Source: Chloroflexota bacterium (GTDB lineage: Bacteria; Chloroflexota; Dehalococcoidia; Lucifugimonadales; UBA3495). From it: 36,458 nt of DNA. A program made the translations under genes and the position numbers. Below, piece after piece: positions 34,731-36,458 of this stretch. The stretch's first letter is position 1. The number at the start of each line of letters is the position of its first letter. The stretch lies in the NCBI GenBank assembly GCA_009837355.1, contig VXTR01000033.1, positions 1 through 36,458 on the forward strand, written 5' to 3'. The notes below the pieces were generated by a model. It searched no databases. It saw only the letters and a program-made list of their open reading frames with translations, and was not told where the DNA came from.

Positions 34731-35552
34731 CTACTTCCGCCACAAGCCCAGGGTGAGGAAGCGGCGCAGCTTGAGCAGATTGCGGTCCACGTTTACTTCG
34801 TACAGCATATCGTTCCGCCGATTGACCTCCTGACGGCGGTCGCCCCAGTCCCAGGACCGCGTGGCCGGGGGCAGGGTGAGTTCGTGCCGCTCGATCAGCT
34901 CGACCTCCAGCCCCAGGCGCCGCTCCCGGGCGTTCAGCACATCCAGCGCATCAGTGGCCGCAGCGAAGGCGTCCCGGGCCTCCCGCCACTGCACGATCAC
35001 CGCCGTGGCCACGTCGCCGTACACCAGCTCCTCGCCGGGTTCCGCATCGGCGGTAACCACGTCGGGATACAGCCGCCGGGGCCGCTGGACCACGGGCTGG
35101 ACCGCCGCGCCACCCGCCGGTGTCCGGGCCGTCCCGCCGCTCGCTGCGCCTGAGACCACCCCCGATGCTCCCGCCGCCTCCAGCGTCGCCAGCCGCCGCT
35201 CCGCTTGCTCCCACGCCCGGGCCTGCTCCTTCCTGAGTTCCTCCAGCCCATCCACTAGCACCTCTTCCAGCAACGCCACCCGGTCCGCCAACTCTGCCAC
35301 TTGCCGCCGCCGCTGCGCCGCCGCCGTCCCGCCGCCCTGGATCAGGTGGCTTTCCAGGGCGTCAGCCAGGCGCGGGGTCAACCGTCCCGTCTCCTCGGCC
35401 CGGGATAGGGTACGGAAGCTGACCCCCAGGGTCTCGGCCGCCTTCACCTTGCCGTGTTCAGCCACCACGTCCCGCAACAGCGCCAGGAGACGCACCTCCC
35501 GCAGGCTCTCCACGCTCCGGCTGCTCACCGGGTACTGCTCCGCTCCGTCCAT
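34731..35552 (-). CDS. HTH plus coiled-coil DNA-binding protein, unknown function
   Basis: 273 residues. The ATG at 35552 is chosen over the upstream ATG at 35600 because GGAGGT lies 7 nt before it. Residues 22-72 form a helix-turn-helix of the Fis/resolvase-like kind (HGKVKAAETLGVSFRTLSRA), followed by a helix. Residues 78-128 are a charged coiled coil (VALLEEVLVDGLEELRKEQA). A Gly/Ala/Pro linker leads to a C-terminal domain with VIVQWREARDAFAAATDALD, NARERRLGLEVELIERHELT and a basic end (LLKLRRFLTLGLWRK). A dimeric or oligomeric DNA-binding protein is likely. A cluster of TGCAAT motifs begins in its 5' leader and continues through the gene-free region beyond. Confidence 0.7.
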   Translation of the reverse strand: MDGAEQYPVSSRSVESLREVRLLALLRDVVAEHGKVKAAETLGVSFRTLSRAEETGRLTPRLADALESHLIQGGGTAAAQRRRQVAELADRVALLEEVLVDGLEELRKEQARAWEQAERRLATLEAAGASGVVSGAASGGTARTPAGGAAVQPVVQRPRRLYPDVVTADAEPGEELVYGDVATAVIVQWREARDAFAAATDALDVLNARERRLGLEVELIERHELTLPPATRSWDWGDRRQEVNRRNDMLYEVNVDRNLLKLRRFLTLGLWRK

Positions 35553-35567
35553 GCTCTCGACCTCCCT

Positions 35568-36178
35568 GATTGCACTTCTGCAACTCTCCAACAGGGCCAT
35601 GTCAACTCATCCCCGATTTTCCCGATTGACTTTCTGCAATTGCCACGCACGGGACTGTCCGGCGACGCTGGAAGCTGCCCTGGAACCCAAGTGTTCACTA
35701 GAACCGTCCGATAGGGGGTGATTGGCTCCGATTTCAGGTTCAACCGGACAGGATTGGACAACTGTCCACCAACCTCCAATCCCTGTACACGGGTATGACA
35801 CCACACCGGCACGCCGAAACACCATGCCTTATAAGGGATGACGCGCGAGTCCCCGGTAATGAGGAATCAGGCCAAGCCGCCAGGTGGCAATGCAGCGCAG
35901 GGCGTCCGGCTTCGTCCAGAGGTCGCGGTCCGTCTCCAGAGCGGGCTCATCGTGGCCTTGCGCGGCCCCCACCATGGGTAAGAACTGCAATCACGGCAGT
36001 GCAATCTCTGCAATAAAGTGATTATAGACCCGCAGTAAAATCGCCGGCCGGGAACCTCACCGCGACCGCTCCAAATGCCCCGGTCCCCGCAGGAAGTCAC
36101 CCTTTGATTGTATTCTGCAATCTTTCCATTTCTCCTTTCAGGGCGTGCTTGGCGGGAAAGGGCGGGCGAGGATTGCAC
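35568..36178. promoter_or_regulatory. Cluster of TGCAA-core motifs, candidate operator or iteron array
   Basis: Sites: GATTGCAC 35568, CTGCAACT 35578, CTGCAATT 35634, CTGCAATC 35985, GTGCAATC 35999, CTGCAATA 36008, CTGCAATC 36115, GATTGCAC 36171 (the first and last are the inverse of GTGCAATC). Three of them fall within 30 bp at 35985-36013. The first pair overlaps the leader of the HTH/coiled-coil gene. Confidence 0.5.
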
Positions 36179-36180
36179 TT

Positions 36181-36190
36181 TGACGCGTCA
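36181..36190. promoter_or_regulatory. Palindrome TGACGCGTCA, copy 1
   Basis: A perfect 10-bp palindrome 3 bp after the last TGCAAT-type site. An identical copy lies at 36316. Confidence 0.35.
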
Positions 36191-36315
36191 GGCTGGGCGG
36201 AGTGGGTGTGCGCCGGCGCGTGGCCGGCCTCCTGCCATCGCCAGGAACGACGGGGATGATGCGAGAGGCGAACGCCTCGGACGGGAGTCTAACTGATGCG
36301 GTGGCGGTCCACGTC

Positions 36316-36325
36316 TGACGCGTCA
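36316..36325. promoter_or_regulatory. Palindrome TGACGCGTCA, copy 2
   Basis: The same perfect 10-bp palindrome as at 36181, 135 bp further on. Both lie in DNA without genes. Confidence 0.35.
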
Positions 36326-36458
36326 TCCGGTGGACGGACGTCGACGGCGTTCCCCGGTGGTGACCGGCTGGCGCTGCTTGTTATGGTCGGGCTGGAGATG
36401 CGCTTCCCAAAAGAGCCTGTCTCAAAAGTCGGGATGCCGGTTGGGGTGTAGACTGTGA

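Larger units (their letters stand above)
35553..36458. other. Gene-free end region with repeated short motifs
   Basis: About 900 bp with no convincing gene on either strand. It carries the TGCAAT motif cluster and two TGACGCGTCA palindromes, listed separately. Near the window end, GAGCCTGTCTCAAAAG (36411-36426) resembles the terminal sequences of some insertion sequences, but no transposase is in view. Confidence 0.5.

Noticed and set aside
36411-36426. GAGCCTGTCTCAAAAG near the window end as an IS terminal repeat
   Set aside because: It resembles known IS ends, but there is no matching inverted copy or transposase in the window to support the call.

Overview
The window is 36.5 kb of GC-rich bacterial DNA, probably a metagenome-derived chromosomal segment. 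The gene content is large FN3-repeat secreted proteins, lipoproteins with Pro/Thr-rich linkers, a GAF/PAS kinase fused to an OmpR-type regulator, and a DnaE2/ImuB mutagenesis pair. This best fits a member of the Chloroflexota (Dehalococcoidia/SAR202-like), but that is an inference from style; no rRNA or tRNA gene is visible to anchor taxonomy.

Layout. 0-5.6 kb: most of a giant modular FN3/RTX surface protein, ending in a strong hairpin. 5.8-8.5 kb: two near-identical small XRE-type HTH genes flanking a lipoprotein with an HEVAH metallopeptidase motif; the second HTH copy has lost 2 nt near its start. 8.7-10.9 kb, minus strand: a small membrane protein, an unknown small frame, a first SRAP (HMCES/YedK-type) protein, and a lipoprotein gene interrupted by an in-frame TAA. 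11.3-13.7 kb: one polypeptide with GAF, PAS, histidine kinase, receiver and winged-helix domains; the receiver has Asn where the phospho-accepting Asp is expected. 13.8-18 kb: two FN3-rich secreted proteins, the first split by a 1-nt shift in a G6 run, separated by 0.5 kb of AT-richer DNA with stem-loops and a palindrome. 18.8-21 kb: a lipoprotein with a degenerate subtilisin-like domain.

21-25.1 kb is a debris island: an IstB (IS21) remnant, a TolB-like lipoprotein gene with an in-frame TAG that runs in frame into the tail of an IS1182-like transposase, an intact gene with uracil-DNA-glycosylase-like motifs, and a broken fragment of elongation factor G. A lipoprotein of unknown function follows at 25.4-26.7 kb.

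27-32.4 kb is a translesion mutagenesis cassette: imuB (catalytic residues lost) and dnaE2, 1 nt apart on the minus strand, transcribed divergently from a second SRAP gene. The shared 136-bp region carries repeated ATGTT elements but no classical LexA box that I can see. ImuA is not present. SRAP proteins crosslink abasic sites in single-stranded DNA, so the cassette joins abasic-site protection with bypass synthesis.

32.6-36.5 kb: a protein with three tandem XRE HTH domains, a poorly coding 1.2-kb GC-rich stretch, a DNA-binding/coiled-coil protein, and a final 0.9 kb without genes. Eight copies of a TGCAA-core motif lie in and just upstream of that last gene's 5' region, with two copies of the palindrome TGACGCGTCA. 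Two dispersed repeat pairs (5.6/21.6 kb and 26.9/34.4 kb) link distant parts of the window.
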